A DNA stretch of 38,644 bases from Actinomycetota bacterium (lineage in GTDB: Bacteria; Actinomycetota; Nitriliruptoria; Nitriliruptorales; Nitriliruptoraceae), in assembly GCA_017852335.1 (NCBI GenBank), contig JAFMLG010000010.1, forward strand, positions 1-38,644, in the 5' to 3' direction. The first letter of the stretch is position 1. Every line of letters starts with the position of its first letter. The notes below the pieces were generated by a model, which worked only from the letters and a program-made list of their open reading frames with translations, had not been told where the DNA came from and did not search any database. Positions 1-8,990 of this stretch are shown one piece after another. The position numbers and the translations under genes are program-made.

Positions 1-214
1 CGCCCGCGTCGTCACCGGGTGCGCCGGGGTCGCCGGCGCCGGGGTCGCCGGCGCCGCTCCCGGCGTCGGCGCCCGACCCTGCGCCGGCATCGGCCGCGCC
101 CGCGGTGCGGCGCCGCGAGCGGGTCCGGGTTCGGGTGGCACCACCGCCGCCCCCCACGGGGGCGTCGGTGCGGTCGTCGGTCGGCGCGTCGGTCCGCGCG
201 TCGTCTGCGGTCAT
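1..214 (-). CDS. rne: N-terminus of probable ribonuclease E/G (partial)
   Basis: An open frame begins with ATG at 214 and runs off the left edge without a stop, so only about 71 residues are visible. They are low complexity: an Asp/Thr-rich start, a Gly run, an Arg/Thr-rich stretch (TRTRTRSRRR), then Gly/Ala/Asp/Pro repeats. No catalytic domain is in the window. The identity rests on context: in Actinobacteria the TIGR03960-TIGR03936 pair just upstream is usually followed by rne, whose product carries a long disordered, Arg-rich N-terminal extension and acts in mRNA decay and rRNA processing. The start lies 14 bases after the preceding TGA, so co-transcription is likely. No clear Shine-Dalgarno is seen. 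The gene name is an inference; the open frame itself is fairly sure. Confidence 0.45.
   Translation of the reverse strand, partial: MTADDARTDAPTDDRTDAPVGGGGGATRTRTRSRRRTAGAADAGAGSGADAGSGAGDPGAGDPGAPGDDAG
21..50 (-). repeat. 15-bp tandem repeat, two copies
   Basis: Two identical 15-base units sit end to end (21-35 and 36-50) and a third begins at 51 before diverging. On the minus strand they encode repeated Gly-Ala-Gly-Asp-Pro in the disordered N-terminus of the partial gene. Units of whole codons can gain or lose copies without shifting the frame. Confidence 0.6.
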
Positions 215-228
215 GGGGTGCTCGTGGG

Positions 229-969
229 TCAGGCGGCCCCCGCCACGAGCTCCGGTTCGACCGGTTCCACCGCGCCCGTCAGGGCCTCGTCGAGGCCCGC
301 GTCGGTCGGGGCGCCCTGCGCGACCCGGCGCACCAGCGCCGGCGGGGCGAACCCGTCGCCGAGCGCGGCGAGCAGGTCGGTGGGTCGGATGATCGGAGCG
401 TCGTTGCGGAGCACCGCGCGGAGGACGGTGCGCGCACCGGCGCCGTCCGGCGCCGGGCGTGCGGCGACCGCCAGGGCGACCACGGCCGGTCGCACGTCGA
501 GGGTCCGGGCGCCGTCGGGGCGCTGGCGGACGACCTCGGCGGACGACGCGGCGAGGAGGTCCTCGCAGCGGTCCCGCAGGAGCGTGGTCAGGGCGGTCGC
601 GTCGACCGGCGGCCAGACCAGCTCCCAGAGCGTCGCGGGGAGGAGGCTCGCGAGCCTCGGCGCCCCCGCGGGGACATCGGTCCAGGTCAGCACGTCCATG
701 CCCTCGGGGAGGGTCGCGGACAGCCGGCCCAGGTCGTCGGCCGGTGCGACCGGCGCGACGAAGGTCAGCTCGGCGTACTCGCCCGTCGACGCGACCCCGA
801 CCGGCAGGGCGTCGGGGAACGAGATGCGGGCGTGGGGCGTGAACCCCTCGGAGTACGCGATGGGGAGGCCCGCGCGGCGGACCGCGCGCTCCCAGACGGA
901 GGCGGTGTCGCGCGCCGAGAGGAAGCGCGTCCGACCCTCCTTGGTCCAGCGGATGCGGAGGCGGTTCAT
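229..969 (-). CDS. TIGR03936 family (DUF2344) radical SAM-associated protein
   Basis: A 246-residue protein starting MNRLRIRWTKEG, with the family-typical passages RFLSARD, SEGFTPHARISFPDALPVG and EYAELTF in the first 70 residues. DUF2344 proteins accompany, or are fused to, the B12-binding radical SAM proteins of the TIGR03960 group; the reaction is not established. The ATG at 969 overlaps the TGA of the radical SAM gene by four bases (ATGA, 966-969), so translation is coupled and the two products probably act together. The C-terminus is Ala/Glu/Pro-rich and looks disordered. Length is normal for the family. Confidence 0.88.
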   Translation of the reverse strand: MNRLRIRWTKEGRTRFLSARDTASVWERAVRRAGLPIAYSEGFTPHARISFPDALPVGVASTGEYAELTFVAPVAPADDLGRLSATLPEGMDVLTWTDVPAGAPRLASLLPATLWELVWPPVDATALTTLLRDRCEDLLAASSAEVVRQRPDGARTLDVRPAVVALAVAARPAPDGAGARTVLRAVLRNDAPIIRPTDLLAALGDGFAPPALVRRVAQGAPTDAGLDEALTGAVEPVEPELVAGAA

Positions 970-3050
970 GCCCGCCCCTCGCCGGTCGGCGCGGGTGCGC
1001 CGGCCGAGGCGTACCGCTCCGCGGCGACCGGGAGGTCGCCGGCGGAGGGGAGGACGGGCAGGAGCCCGTCCTCGAAACCGGTGTCGTGGGCGAGCGAGAG
1101 GCCGGGGCAGACGCCGCAGTCGTAGCAGGGTGACCAGCGGCAGTCGTCGAGCTGCTCGCCCTTCAGCGCCGTCCGCCAGTCCTCCCAGAGCCACTGCCGC
1201 TCGAGCCCCGAGTCCAGGTGGTCCCAGGGGAACGGCTCGTCCTCGCCCCGCTCGCGGTACGAGTACCAGGCGAGGTCGACGTCGGTCTCGGCGAGGGCCC
1301 GGCGCCAGAGGTCGAGGGTGTCGACCTCGTGCCAGCCGTCGAAGCGGGCGCCGAGCCGCCAGGCCCGCTCGACCGCCGCGGCGACACGGCGGTCGCCCCG
1401 GGCCAGCAGCCCCTCGATGACCCCCTCGTCGGGGTCGTTGGTCCGGACGCGGAGCCCGTCGGCCTCGCGGACGGTCCGTCGCACGAGCCCGAGCTTCCGC
1501 GAGATCTCCTCGGGCGGGTCCTGCGCCGCCCACTGGAACGGCGTGTGCGGCTTCGGGACGAACCCACCGACCGAGAGGGTGACGCGGTTGCCGCGCCCGT
1601 GCGACCGCGCGATGCGGTGGACCTTCAGCCCGAGCTCGCCGATGGCGACGACGTCCTCGTCGGTCTCGGTCGGGAGCCCCACCATGAAGTACAGCTTGAT
1701 GTGCCGCCAGCCCTGGGAGAACGCGATCTCGGCGGTCCGGAGGAGATCCTCCTCGCTGACCATCTTGTTGATGACCGCCCGCATCCGCTCGCTGCCGGCC
1801 TCGGGCGCGAAGGTCAGTCCCGAGCGGCGACCGTTTCGCGCCAGCTCGTTCGAGAGGGTGACGTTGAACGCGTCGACCCGGGTCGAGGGCAGCGAGAGCG
1901 ACGTCGTCGTGCCCTCGTAGCGGTCGCCGAGGTCGTGGGCGATCTCGCCGATGGCCGAGTGGTCGGCGCTGGAGAGGCTGAGCAGGCCGACCTCCTCGAA
2001 CCCGGTCGAGGCGACGCCCTCCTCGACGATGCGCTGGACCGTCGCCGATCGGCGCTCGCGGACGGGCCGCGTGATCATCCCGGCCTGGCAGAACCGGCAG
2101 CCGCGCGTGCAGCCGCGGAAGATCTCGACGCTGAACCGCTCGTGGACGGTCTCGGTCATCGGGACGAGCTGACGCTGGGGGTACGGCCACTGCTCGAGGT
2201 CCTGGACGGTCCGCTTCGGGACCAGCGCCGGCAGGCCCGGCTCGGTCGGGACCGTGCGGGCGAGGCGGCCGTCCGGCGTGCGCCGATCGGCGTACAGCGC
2301 GGGGACGTACACGCCCTCGACCCCGGCCAGCGCGCGCAGCAGGGCCGGGCGGTCGAGCCCGGCCCGCTTCGCGTCGCGGAGCACGTCGTCGATCTCGAGC
2401 ACGACCTCCTCGCCGTCGCCCATGACCGCCGCGTCGATGAACGGCGCGAGCGGCTCGGGGTTGAACGCGGCGTGGCCGCCGACGAGGACGACCGGGTCCT
2501 CCTCGGTCCGGTCGGCGGCGCGGTGCGGCACCCCGCCGAGATCGACGAGGTTCAGGAGGTTGGTGTGCCCGAGCTCGTGCGGGAGCGTCACCGCGAGGAC
2601 GTCGAACGCCCAGAGCGGCAGGTGCTGCTCGAGCGAGAAGGTCGGGATGTCGAGGGCGCGCATCCGCTCCTCGAGGTCCAGCCACGGCGCGTAGCACCGC
2701 TCGGCCAGCGCGGTGTCGCGACCGTTGAGCAGCTCGTACAGGATCTGGATGCCCTGGTTCGGCTGCCCGACCTCGTACGCGTCCGGATAGCAGAGGAGCC
2801 ACCGCGTCGCCGCGTCGCCCCACGGCGTCACCACCTGGTGGTGCTCGCCGCCGAGGTACTGGGCGGGCTTCCGGACCTCGGGCAGGATCGGTTCGAGCGC
2901 GGCGAGGACGGAGGTCGGCGCCGGCGCGCCCTCGGTGCCGCGGTGCACGGCCCGGGACCCGCGGGGCGGGAGGGCGTCGACGCGGACCACGGGGGCGACG
3001 CCGAGGACGTCGGGGGCGGGCGGCGCCGACGGGCCGGACGCTGCGGGCAC
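966..3050 (-). CDS. TIGR03960 family B12-binding radical SAM protein
   Basis: A 694-residue protein. After a disordered N-terminus of about 45 residues comes a cobalamin-binding-like region (LLCYPDAYEVGQPNQGIQ; FDVLAVTLPHE; VVLVGGHAAFNPEP), then the radical SAM core with the cluster motif C314-x3-C318-x2-C321 in FRGCTRGCRFCQAG. The C-terminus carries a Cys-rich segment (SPCYDCGVCPG), a possible second metal site. Such proteins use a 4Fe-4S cluster and S-adenosylmethionine; the substrate of this group is unknown, though its fixed place beside rne and rplU-type genes suggests RNA or ribosome modification (inference). Start: GTG at 3050, with GGAGG five bases upstream. Its TGA overlaps the ATG of the DUF2344 gene. 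Confidence 0.88.
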   Translation of the reverse strand: MPAASGPSAPPAPDVLGVAPVVRVDALPPRGSRAVHRGTEGAPAPTSVLAALEPILPEVRKPAQYLGGEHHQVVTPWGDAATRWLLCYPDAYEVGQPNQGIQILYELLNGRDTALAERCYAPWLDLEERMRALDIPTFSLEQHLPLWAFDVLAVTLPHELGHTNLLNLVDLGGVPHRAADRTEEDPVVLVGGHAAFNPEPLAPFIDAAVMGDGEEVVLEIDDVLRDAKRAGLDRPALLRALAGVEGVYVPALYADRRTPDGRLARTVPTEPGLPALVPKRTVQDLEQWPYPQRQLVPMTETVHERFSVEIFRGCTRGCRFCQAGMITRPVRERRSATVQRIVEEGVASTGFEEVGLLSLSSADHSAIGEIAHDLGDRYEGTTTSLSLPSTRVDAFNVTLSNELARNGRRSGLTFAPEAGSERMRAVINKMVSEEDLLRTAEIAFSQGWRHIKLYFMVGLPTETDEDVVAIGELGLKVHRIARSHGRGNRVTLSVGGFVPKPHTPFQWAAQDPPEEISRKLGLVRRTVREADGLRVRTNDPDEGVIEGLLARGDRRVAAAVERAWRLGARFDGWHEVDTLDLWRRALAETDVDLAWYSYRERGEDEPFPWDHLDSGLERQWLWEDWRTALKGEQLDDCRWSPCYDCGVCPGLSLAHDTGFEDGLLPVLPSAGDLPVAAERYASAGAPAPTGEGRA

Positions 3051-3102
3051 TGCGACCTCCGGACGGGCCCGCCGCGCGCTGAACGCGCGTACGGGCGCGC
3101 GG

Positions 3103-3108
3103 AGCCTA
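3103..3108 (-). promoter_or_regulatory. Candidate -10 box TAGGCT for the radical SAM gene
   Basis: TAGGCT on the minus strand lies 53 bases before the GTG at 3050, in the 55-base gap after rodA. Its TAG is the rodA stop codon. It fits the TAnnnT pattern at other starts in this window. No -35 consensus is visible. Confidence 0.3.
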
Positions 3109-4293
3109 CCAGCGGCCCCCGATCAGCCCCTGACGGCTGCGCAGGTGGACGTTCAGCAGCAGGCCCGTCATCCCGAGCCAGGAGATCAGCGACGTCCCGC
3201 CGTAGCTCAGGAAGGGCAGCGGCAGTCCGGTGACCGGCATCAGCCCCACCGTCATGCCGACGTTGACGAAGGCCTGGATGACCAGGACGCCGCCGATGCC
3301 GGCGGCCACGATCATCGCGTCGCGGTCGAGCGCCTGCGACGCGATGCGGAGCGCCCGCCAGAGCAGGACGGCGAACAGGGCGAGCACGCTGGCGGCCCCG
3401 ACGAACCCGAGCTCCTCCCCGATCACGGTGAAGACGAAGTCCGTGTGGTTGTCGGGGACGAAGGACAGCGCCGTCTGGGTCCCCTCGAGCAGGCCCTTCC
3501 CGTACGTCCCGCCGGACCCGATCGCGATCATCGACTGGCGCGTCTGGAACAGCGCGCCGGTCAGGTCGGCGTCCGGTGCGTCGGCGCCGAGGAACACGGT
3601 GAGGCGCTCGAGCTGGTAGTCGCGGATGAGGTCGGTCCGGAGGGCCGCGAGGAACGCGCCGATCCCGGAGACGGCGATGAGCAGGAGCCACCGCACCCGC
3701 GTTCCGCTGACGAGCAGCACGACGCCCGTGAGGAAGAGGTAGGTGATCGACGTGCCGAGGTCGGGCTGCGCGAACACGAGCCCCATCGGCAGCAGCGTCA
3801 GCCCGACGGCGAGCAGCGTCCGTCCCAGCCCCGGCACGCCCTCGGTCTCGTGGAACAGCATCGCGAGCCCGAGCAGCAGCGCGATCTTCATCAGCTCGGA
3901 GGGCTGGATCTGCTGCCCGAGCAGGGTGATCCACCGCTGCGACCCGCGGACCGACGTCCCCAGCGGCGTCAGCACGAGCACCAGCAGCAGGACCGTGCCG
4001 AGGTACGCGAAGGGGACGAACGGACGGAACCGCCGGTAGTCGACGAGCGTGGCGACGAGCATCACGACGACGCCGATCGCGGCCGCGACCGCCTGCCGGC
4101 CCGTGTACAGCGTCGCCGGCAGCCCCTGCGCGGCGAGGGAGGCCGCCTTCGCCGAGTGGATGGCGACGAGCCCGACCCCGGTCAGCCCGAGCGCCGCCGC
4201 GACGACGACGAGGTCGGCGTCCCGGAGCGGGCCGAGCAGGGCCAGCGCCCGTCGCAGCGGCGACGCGGCGGGATCGCGGACGGTGGACGACAC
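3106..4293 (-). CDS. rodA: RodA, SEDS-family peptidoglycan polymerase
   Basis: A 395-residue polytopic protein of about ten membrane segments. SEDS hallmarks are present: GSQRWITLLGQQIQPSELMK, FAQPDLGTS, QSMIAIGSGG, PDNHTDFVFTVIGEELGF and the C-terminal LPLPFLSYGGTSLISWLGM. RodA polymerises glycan strands from lipid II during lateral wall growth and pairs with the class B transpeptidase encoded directly upstream. I chose GTG at 4293 because GAGGGGG lies about five bases before it; a longer open frame to 4416 reads low-complexity sequence over the end of mrdA. The end of mrdA lies ten bases away, so this is one operon. Confidence 0.93.
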   Translation of the reverse strand: MSSTVRDPAASPLRRALALLGPLRDADLVVVAAALGLTGVGLVAIHSAKAASLAAQGLPATLYTGRQAVAAAIGVVVMLVATLVDYRRFRPFVPFAYLGTVLLLVLVLTPLGTSVRGSQRWITLLGQQIQPSELMKIALLLGLAMLFHETEGVPGLGRTLLAVGLTLLPMGLVFAQPDLGTSITYLFLTGVVLLVSGTRVRWLLLIAVSGIGAFLAALRTDLIRDYQLERLTVFLGADAPDADLTGALFQTRQSMIAIGSGGTYGKGLLEGTQTALSFVPDNHTDFVFTVIGEELGFVGAASVLALFAVLLWRALRIASQALDRDAMIVAAGIGGVLVIQAFVNVGMTVGLMPVTGLPLPFLSYGGTSLISWLGMTGLLLNVHLRSRQGLIGGRW

Positions 4294-4303
4294 GGCGGCC
4301 CCC

Positions 4304-6340
4304 TCAGTCGAGGATCTCGGGGCCGGGGACGAACCCGACCTCGGTGGTGCGCTCGATCCCGAAGACGTGCTCGAGGATGCGGCGGGCGATCGGCGCGGCG
4401 GTCTGCGATCCGCCACCGCCCTCCTCGACGCTGACGACGACCACGACCTCGGGCGCGTCGGCCGGCGCGTACGCCGCGAACCAGGCGTACGGGACGCGGG
4501 GGTCCCGCTCGGCCGTCCCGGTCTTGCCCGCGACCGGGACCGCGTCCAGCGGGAACCCGGCGAACGCCCCGACGGCGGTCCCGCCGGGCTCCATCACGAC
4601 CCGCTCCAGCCCGTCGCGGATCGCGGCCAGCTCGGCCGCCCCCAGCCCCAGGTCGCCGAGCGGCTCGGGCTCGATCGTCCGCACGAGCGTGCCCTCGGCG
4701 TCGCGCAGCTCGCGGCCGACGGTCGGTCGCATCAGCACGCCGTCGTTCGCGATGGCCTGGTAGGCCGCCGCGACCTGCAGCGGCGTCGCCAGCATGTCGC
4801 CCTGACCGATCGAGAGGTTGACCGCGTCCCCGCCCCGCCACAGGCCGCCGAACCGGCAGAGGTCGACGAGGAGCTCGCGGGCCAGGCTGCCCGGCTCGGC
4901 CGTCTCGGCCCGGTCGCAGTACCCCTCGCGGTACCGCAGCCAGAACTCCTGGCGCCACTCGCGGCTGGGCACGACGCCGGCCTGCTCCCCGGGCAGGTCG
5001 ATCCCGAGCCGCCCGCCGAACCCGAAGCGCCGGGCCACGGCCTGGAGCACCTCGTCGGGCTCGTCCTGACGCTGCTCCTGCTGCCACAGCCGGAACGAGA
5101 GGTCGTAGAAGTAGGTGTCGCAGGACCGCTTCAGCGCGGTCGCGAGGTCCATCGGCCCCTCGCCGACCGGGTTCCAGTTCCGGAACGTGACGTCCGCCGC
5201 CGTGTAGGCGGCGGGACACCCGACGCGGGTCGCGGGTCCGACGAGCCCGGCCTCGAGCATCGCCGCCCCCGACGCGACCTTGAACACGGAGCCCGGCGGG
5301 TACTGCCCCGCGATCGGACGGTTCGTCAGCGGCTGGTACTCGGCGGGGTCGTTGACCCGCTCCCAGTACGCGACGCTGACGCCGCCGACGAACTCGCGGG
5401 GGTCGTAGGACGGGAACGAGGCCAGCGCCCGCACGCCGCCGGTCCGCGCGTCCAGGACGACCGCCGAGCCGGCCGTGGACGGCAGCAGCCGGCCGTCGGA
5501 GCGGAGGATGGACCGCGACGCGACGATGCCCTCGGCCAGCGCCGCCTCGACCTCGCGCTGGAGGTCGAGGTCGAGCCAGGTGACGAGGTCCAGCCCCGGC
5601 ACCGGCGCCCGGTCCGACTGGACGTCGATGACCGCACCCCGGCGGTTCACGACCAGCACCTGCTGGCCGCCGCGGCCCCGCAGGTCCGACTCGTACGCCT
5701 GCTCCAGCCCGCCGCGACCGACCAGGTCGCCGCCCCGGTACTCGGCGAAGGCGGGGTCCGCGAGCTCCTCCCGACTGACCTGCCCGAGGTACCCGACGAG
5801 GTGCGCCGCGAGGTCCCCCTCCGGGTACTCGCGGACCGGGATGGTGTCCGTCCCGATCCCGCGGAACAGCTCCTGGTTCTGCCGGACCGAGAGGAGGACC
5901 TCCTCCGGGACGTCGATCGCGACGGGGACCGGCCGGAACGGGCTGTACCGCCGGTCGTTGATGCGCCCGAGCACGTCGTCGACCTCGAGGCCCAGCAGCA
6001 CCGCGAGCCGGCCGACGACCCGCTCGGACTCGTCGTCGCGCGGCCGGCCGGCGTCGTCGACGAGCCGCTGCCGGTCGGCGACCAGCGCGAGCGCCGGCCG
6101 GTTCCGGACCAGCTCGCGACCGTCCGACGCGAGGACGTGACCGCGGGGCGCCGCCGAGACCACCGTCCGCAGCCGCGTCGAGTCGGCCAGCGCCGCGAAC
6201 CGGTCGCCGGCCAGGACCTGGAGGAACCAGAGCCGGGCCAGCAGCGCCGCGAGCAGCAGCACCGCGAGCCCACCGAGGAACGCGAGCCGCAGGACGGTGG
6301 TCCGGTCCTGCGGGTCGGGGACGTTCAGCGCCCGCGTCAC
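4304..6340 (-). CDS. mrdA: Penicillin-binding protein 2, class B transpeptidase
   Basis: A 678-residue protein with one N-terminal membrane anchor (about residues 16-38), a pedestal/dimerisation region (PRGHVLASDGRELVRNRP onward) and a C-terminal transpeptidase domain. The three active-site motifs are visible: S351-V-F-K354, S406-C-D408 and K606-T-G608. It cross-links peptidoglycan for cell elongation with RodA. The GTG start at 6340 overlaps the mreD TGA (GTGA, 6337-6340), so translation is coupled. A much longer open frame reaches 7717, but beyond 6340 it reads mreD and mreC in the wrong frame. MrdA rather than FtsI is called from the mreCD/rodA context and the sequence order. Confidence 0.93.
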   Translation of the reverse strand: MTRALNVPDPQDRTTVLRLAFLGGLAVLLLAALLARLWFLQVLAGDRFAALADSTRLRTVVSAAPRGHVLASDGRELVRNRPALALVADRQRLVDDAGRPRDDESERVVGRLAVLLGLEVDDVLGRINDRRYSPFRPVPVAIDVPEEVLLSVRQNQELFRGIGTDTIPVREYPEGDLAAHLVGYLGQVSREELADPAFAEYRGGDLVGRGGLEQAYESDLRGRGGQQVLVVNRRGAVIDVQSDRAPVPGLDLVTWLDLDLQREVEAALAEGIVASRSILRSDGRLLPSTAGSAVVLDARTGGVRALASFPSYDPREFVGGVSVAYWERVNDPAEYQPLTNRPIAGQYPPGSVFKVASGAAMLEAGLVGPATRVGCPAAYTAADVTFRNWNPVGEGPMDLATALKRSCDTYFYDLSFRLWQQEQRQDEPDEVLQAVARRFGFGGRLGIDLPGEQAGVVPSREWRQEFWLRYREGYCDRAETAEPGSLARELLVDLCRFGGLWRGGDAVNLSIGQGDMLATPLQVAAAYQAIANDGVLMRPTVGRELRDAEGTLVRTIEPEPLGDLGLGAAELAAIRDGLERVVMEPGGTAVGAFAGFPLDAVPVAGKTGTAERDPRVPYAWFAAYAPADAPEVVVVVSVEEGGGGSQTAAPIARRILEHVFGIERTTEVGFVPGPEILD

Positions 6341-6858
6341 CCGACCACCCCCGCGGTCCGCCCCTCCGGCTCGGGCCCGAGGGCGCGGCGCAGCAGGCCG
6401 AGGAGCGGCAGCGCCAGCAGCCCCGCCATCAGCCCCGTCGAGACCGCACCGGCCACGAGCATCGCCGGGGCCAGGACCGCCTCCGTCGCGAGCAGGCCGC
6501 GCAGCGCGGCGGCGAGGAGGAACGCCACGACGGCGCCGAGCGCGGCCAGCGGCACGGCCACCACGTCCGAGCGGGCGCCGAGGTAGGGCCGGAGCAGTCC
6601 CACGCCGACGGCGACGACGGCCGCGACGGCGAGACCGCCGCCCAGCGGGACGGTGACGGAGAGCAGGTCGGCGCCGAGTCCCGCCGCGGCCGCGACCCGG
6701 AGCCCGGCCCGGGTCCCCCGCTCGAGCGTGACGAGGACGGCGAGGACCGCGGCGAGGTCCGGGAGGAAGCCCGGCCGGAGCAGCACCGGGAGGACCGTCG
6801 TCTGCACCAGGAGCACGGTCAGGATCAGGACGGCCATGCCGACGACACGGCGGGTCAT
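6337..6858 (-). CDS. mreD: MreD, rod-shape membrane protein
   Basis: A 173-residue, very hydrophobic protein with about five membrane segments and the family feature LLRPGFLPDLAAVLAVLVTLERG near residue 30. MreD is a small integral membrane subunit of the elongation complex, linking MreC to the PBP2/RodA synthase. The ATG at 6858 overlaps the mreC TGA (ATGA, 6855-6858), and its own TGA overlaps the mrdA start. Sequence conservation in this family is low, so position between mreC and mrdA is a large part of the evidence. Confidence 0.88.
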   Translation of the reverse strand: MTRRVVGMAVLILTVLLVQTTVLPVLLRPGFLPDLAAVLAVLVTLERGTRAGLRVAAAAGLGADLLSVTVPLGGGLAVAAVVAVGVGLLRPYLGARSDVVAVPLAALGAVVAFLLAAALRGLLATEAVLAPAMLVAGAVSTGLMAGLLALPLLGLLRRALGPEPEGRTAGVVG

Positions 6859-7796
6859 CCCGACCCCGCGGCGTCCGCGTCGTCGACCCCGTCGGCCCCC
6901 GCGTCGGTGGCGACGGGCGCCGGCGACGGCGGCGGACCGGGCACGTCGAGCGGCACCCCGGCCGAGTCCTCGAGCGACGGGACCTCGGGCGCGGGCGGCG
7001 CCAGGACGACGAGGACGTGGTCCAGCGCGGCGACGTCGACGTACGGCCCGACCCCGTACGCCGCGCGGAGCCGCGAGTCGGTGTCCTCCCGGACCGTGAG
7101 GCGTCCGATCGGGATGCCGGCCGGGACCGCGCTGCCGGGGAAGGTCGCGGTGACCAGCTCGTCCCCCTCCGCCACGGGGAGCCGGGCGTCCAGCGGTGCG
7201 AACCGCATCGCCTCGCTGCCGCGTCCGTCGAGGACGCCGAGCCCGTCCCCGCCGACGGCCCGGGCCGCGACGGAGAAGTTCGGGTCGATGAGCAGCAGCA
7301 CCCGGGCGGCGTCGCCCGTCGCGAGGAGCACGCGACCGACCAGCCCGTCCCCGGACACGACGGCCATGCCGCGGGTGACGCCGTCGTCGGTCCCGGCGTC
7401 GATCGTGAGGGTCCACTCGAAGTTCGACGGCGTGACCGAGATGACGCGGGCCGGCACCGTGTCGAGCGCCAGGTCGTCGCGGAGCCCGACGAGCGCGCGC
7501 AGCTCCTCGACCTGCCGGACGAGGTCCGCGTCCGCGGCGCGGCGGGCGCGCAGCTCCTCGTTCTCGGCCCGGAGGCGGCGGTTCTCGGCCCGGGTCGCGA
7601 GCAGGTCACGGACGGCGTCGTCGAGGTCGCGCACGGGCTGGAGCGCGCGCGCGAGCGGGCTGCCGAGCGGTTCGAGCGCCGCCGTCGCGGCGCCGCGCGG
7701 CGCCGTCCCGTCGTCACGCGCGTCCAGCGTCACGAGGACCAGGGCCGTCAGCATCAGCCCGGCGAACAGGGTGCGGACCCGCCGCCCCGACGTCAC
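6855..7796 (-). CDS. mreC: MreC, rod-shape scaffold protein
   Basis: A 313-residue protein: short cytoplasmic N-terminus, one membrane segment (about residues 9-25), a coiled coil (about 58-100, ENRRLRAENEELRAR) and the paired beta-domains of MreC (ARVISVTPSNFEWTLTIDAG; GDGLVGRVLLATGDAARVLLLIDP). The last 50 residues are Pro/Ala/Asp-rich and probably disordered. MreC sits outside the membrane and activates PBP2. The start is GTG at 7796, with GGAGGGGG about four bases ahead. It lies 40 bases after mreB and overlaps mreD by four bases. Confidence 0.92.
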   Translation of the reverse strand: MTSGRRVRTLFAGLMLTALVLVTLDARDDGTAPRGAATAALEPLGSPLARALQPVRDLDDAVRDLLATRAENRRLRAENEELRARRAADADLVRQVEELRALVGLRDDLALDTVPARVISVTPSNFEWTLTIDAGTDDGVTRGMAVVSGDGLVGRVLLATGDAARVLLLIDPNFSVAARAVGGDGLGVLDGRGSEAMRFAPLDARLPVAEGDELVTATFPGSAVPAGIPIGRLTVREDTDSRLRAAYGVGPYVDVAALDHVLVVLAPPAPEVPSLEDSAGVPLDVPGPPPSPAPVATDAGADGVDDADAAGSG

Positions 7797-7836
7797 GCCG
7801 CCCCCTCCGCGGTCGCGGCGGGGTCCGCGCGCACGG

Positions 7837-8880
7837 TCAGCGGCGCGACGAGGAGACCAGGACCTTCTTGAGGACCTCGAACTCCTCGAGGCACTTCCCC
7901 GAGCCGAGCACGACCGACTCGAGCGGATGCTCGGCCAGGTGGATGGGGATCCCGGTCTCGTGCTTCAGACGCTCGTCGAGCCCCCGCAGCAGCCCGCCCC
8001 CACCGGTCAGGACGATGCCGCGGTCCATGACGTCCGCCGCGAGCTCGGGCGGGGTCTTGTCGAGCGTGTCCTTGACGGCGTCGATGATCTGGTTGACCGG
8101 CTCCTCGAGGGCGCGCCGGATCTCCTCGGCGGAGATGACGATCGTCTTCGGCAGGCCCGAGACCTGGTCCCGGCCGCGGATCTCGGCCGACTGCTCGTCG
8201 TTCTGCGGGAACGCGTTGCCGATGGTCATCTTGACCTGCTCGGAGGTGCGGTCGCCGAGCACCAGCGAGTACTCCTTGCGGATGTACGAGACGATGGCCT
8301 CGTCCAGTTCGTCCCCGCCGACGCGGATCGACTGCGACGTCACCATCCCGCCCATCGAGATGACCGCGACCTCGGTCGTGCCACCGCCGATGTCGACGAT
8401 CATGTTGCCGGTCGGCTCGTGGATCGGGAGCCCGGCACCGATCGCGGCGGCCATCGGCTCCTCGATGATGAACACCGAGCGCGCGCCCGCCGAGATCGTC
8501 GCCTCCTCGACCGCGCGCTGCTCGACGCCGGTGATGCCCGACGGCACGCAGACGACGACGCGGGGCTTCGCGATGAACCAGCGCCGGTGCACCTGCTTGA
8601 TGAAGTACCGGATCATCTCGCGCGTGTCGTCGAAGTCGGCGATGACCCCGTCGCGCAGGGGCCGGACCGCCTGGATGTGGTTCGGGGTCCGGCCGATCAT
8701 CTCCTTGGCCTCGGACCCGACGGCGAGGACGGCCCGCGTCTGCGTGTTCTTCGCGACGACCGAGGGCTCGTCGAGCACGACACCCCGACCGCGGACGTAG
8801 ACGAGCGTGTTCGCCGTCCCGAGGTCCACGGCCATGTCCCGGCCCAGGAACTGCAGCGTCCCGCTGACGCCCTTCGCCAT
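7837..8880 (-). CDS. mreB: MreB, bacterial actin
   Basis: A 347-residue actin-fold ATPase that polymerises beneath the membrane and guides lateral wall synthesis. Nucleotide-binding motifs are clear: [17 protein letters not shown] near residue 15, [17 protein letters not shown] near 165, and [15 protein letters not shown] near 290. It is full length. The ATG at 8880 has GGAGG eight bases upstream. It heads the run mreB-mreC-mreD-mrdA-rodA, which presumably starts from the promoter in 8881-8990. Its presence implies a rod-shaped or MreB-guided cell. Confidence 0.96.
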   Translation of the reverse strand: MAKGVSGTLQFLGRDMAVDLGTANTLVYVRGRGVVLDEPSVVAKNTQTRAVLAVGSEAKEMIGRTPNHIQAVRPLRDGVIADFDDTREMIRYFIKQVHRRWFIAKPRVVVCVPSGITGVEQRAVEEATISAGARSVFIIEEPMAAAIGAGLPIHEPTGNMIVDIGGGTTEVAVISMGGMVTSQSIRVGGDELDEAIVSYIRKEYSLVLGDRTSEQVKMTIGNAFPQNDEQSAEIRGRDQVSGLPKTIVISAEEIRRALEEPVNQIIDAVKDTLDKTPPELAADVMDRGIVLTGGGGLLRGLDERLKHETGIPIHLAEHPLESVVLGSGKCLEEFEVLKKVLVSSSRR

Positions 8881-8928
8881 CCCCGCGTCCTCCGCCCGTC
8901 CTGCCCGCTCGACCCGCTGAACGGGCGC

Positions 8929-8934
8929 AGGCTA
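8929..8934 (-). promoter_or_regulatory. Candidate -10 box TAGCCT for the mreB operon
   Basis: TAGCCT on the minus strand, 48 bases before the mreB ATG, in the 110-base gap between radC and mreB. It matches the TAnnnT pattern seen at many starts here. No -35 match is seen. Confidence 0.4.
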
Positions 8935-8990
8935 GCAGCGGGGTCCGACCGACCCCCGGGGCCACCCGGACCGCGACGCGCCCCCGCGGG

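Noticed and set aside
1218-3233. A 671-codon plus-strand frame opposite the radical SAM gene
   Set aside because: Mirror of minus-strand codon bias; dominated by Arg, Asp and Gly with no motif, while the minus strand encodes recognisable motifs throughout.
4304-7717. A single 1137-codon frame spanning mrdA, mreD and part of mreC
   Set aside because: Only the part up to 6340 reads as a real protein (PBP2). The rest is the wrong frame of mreD and mreC, which are intact with overlapping start and stop codons, so this is not a fusion.
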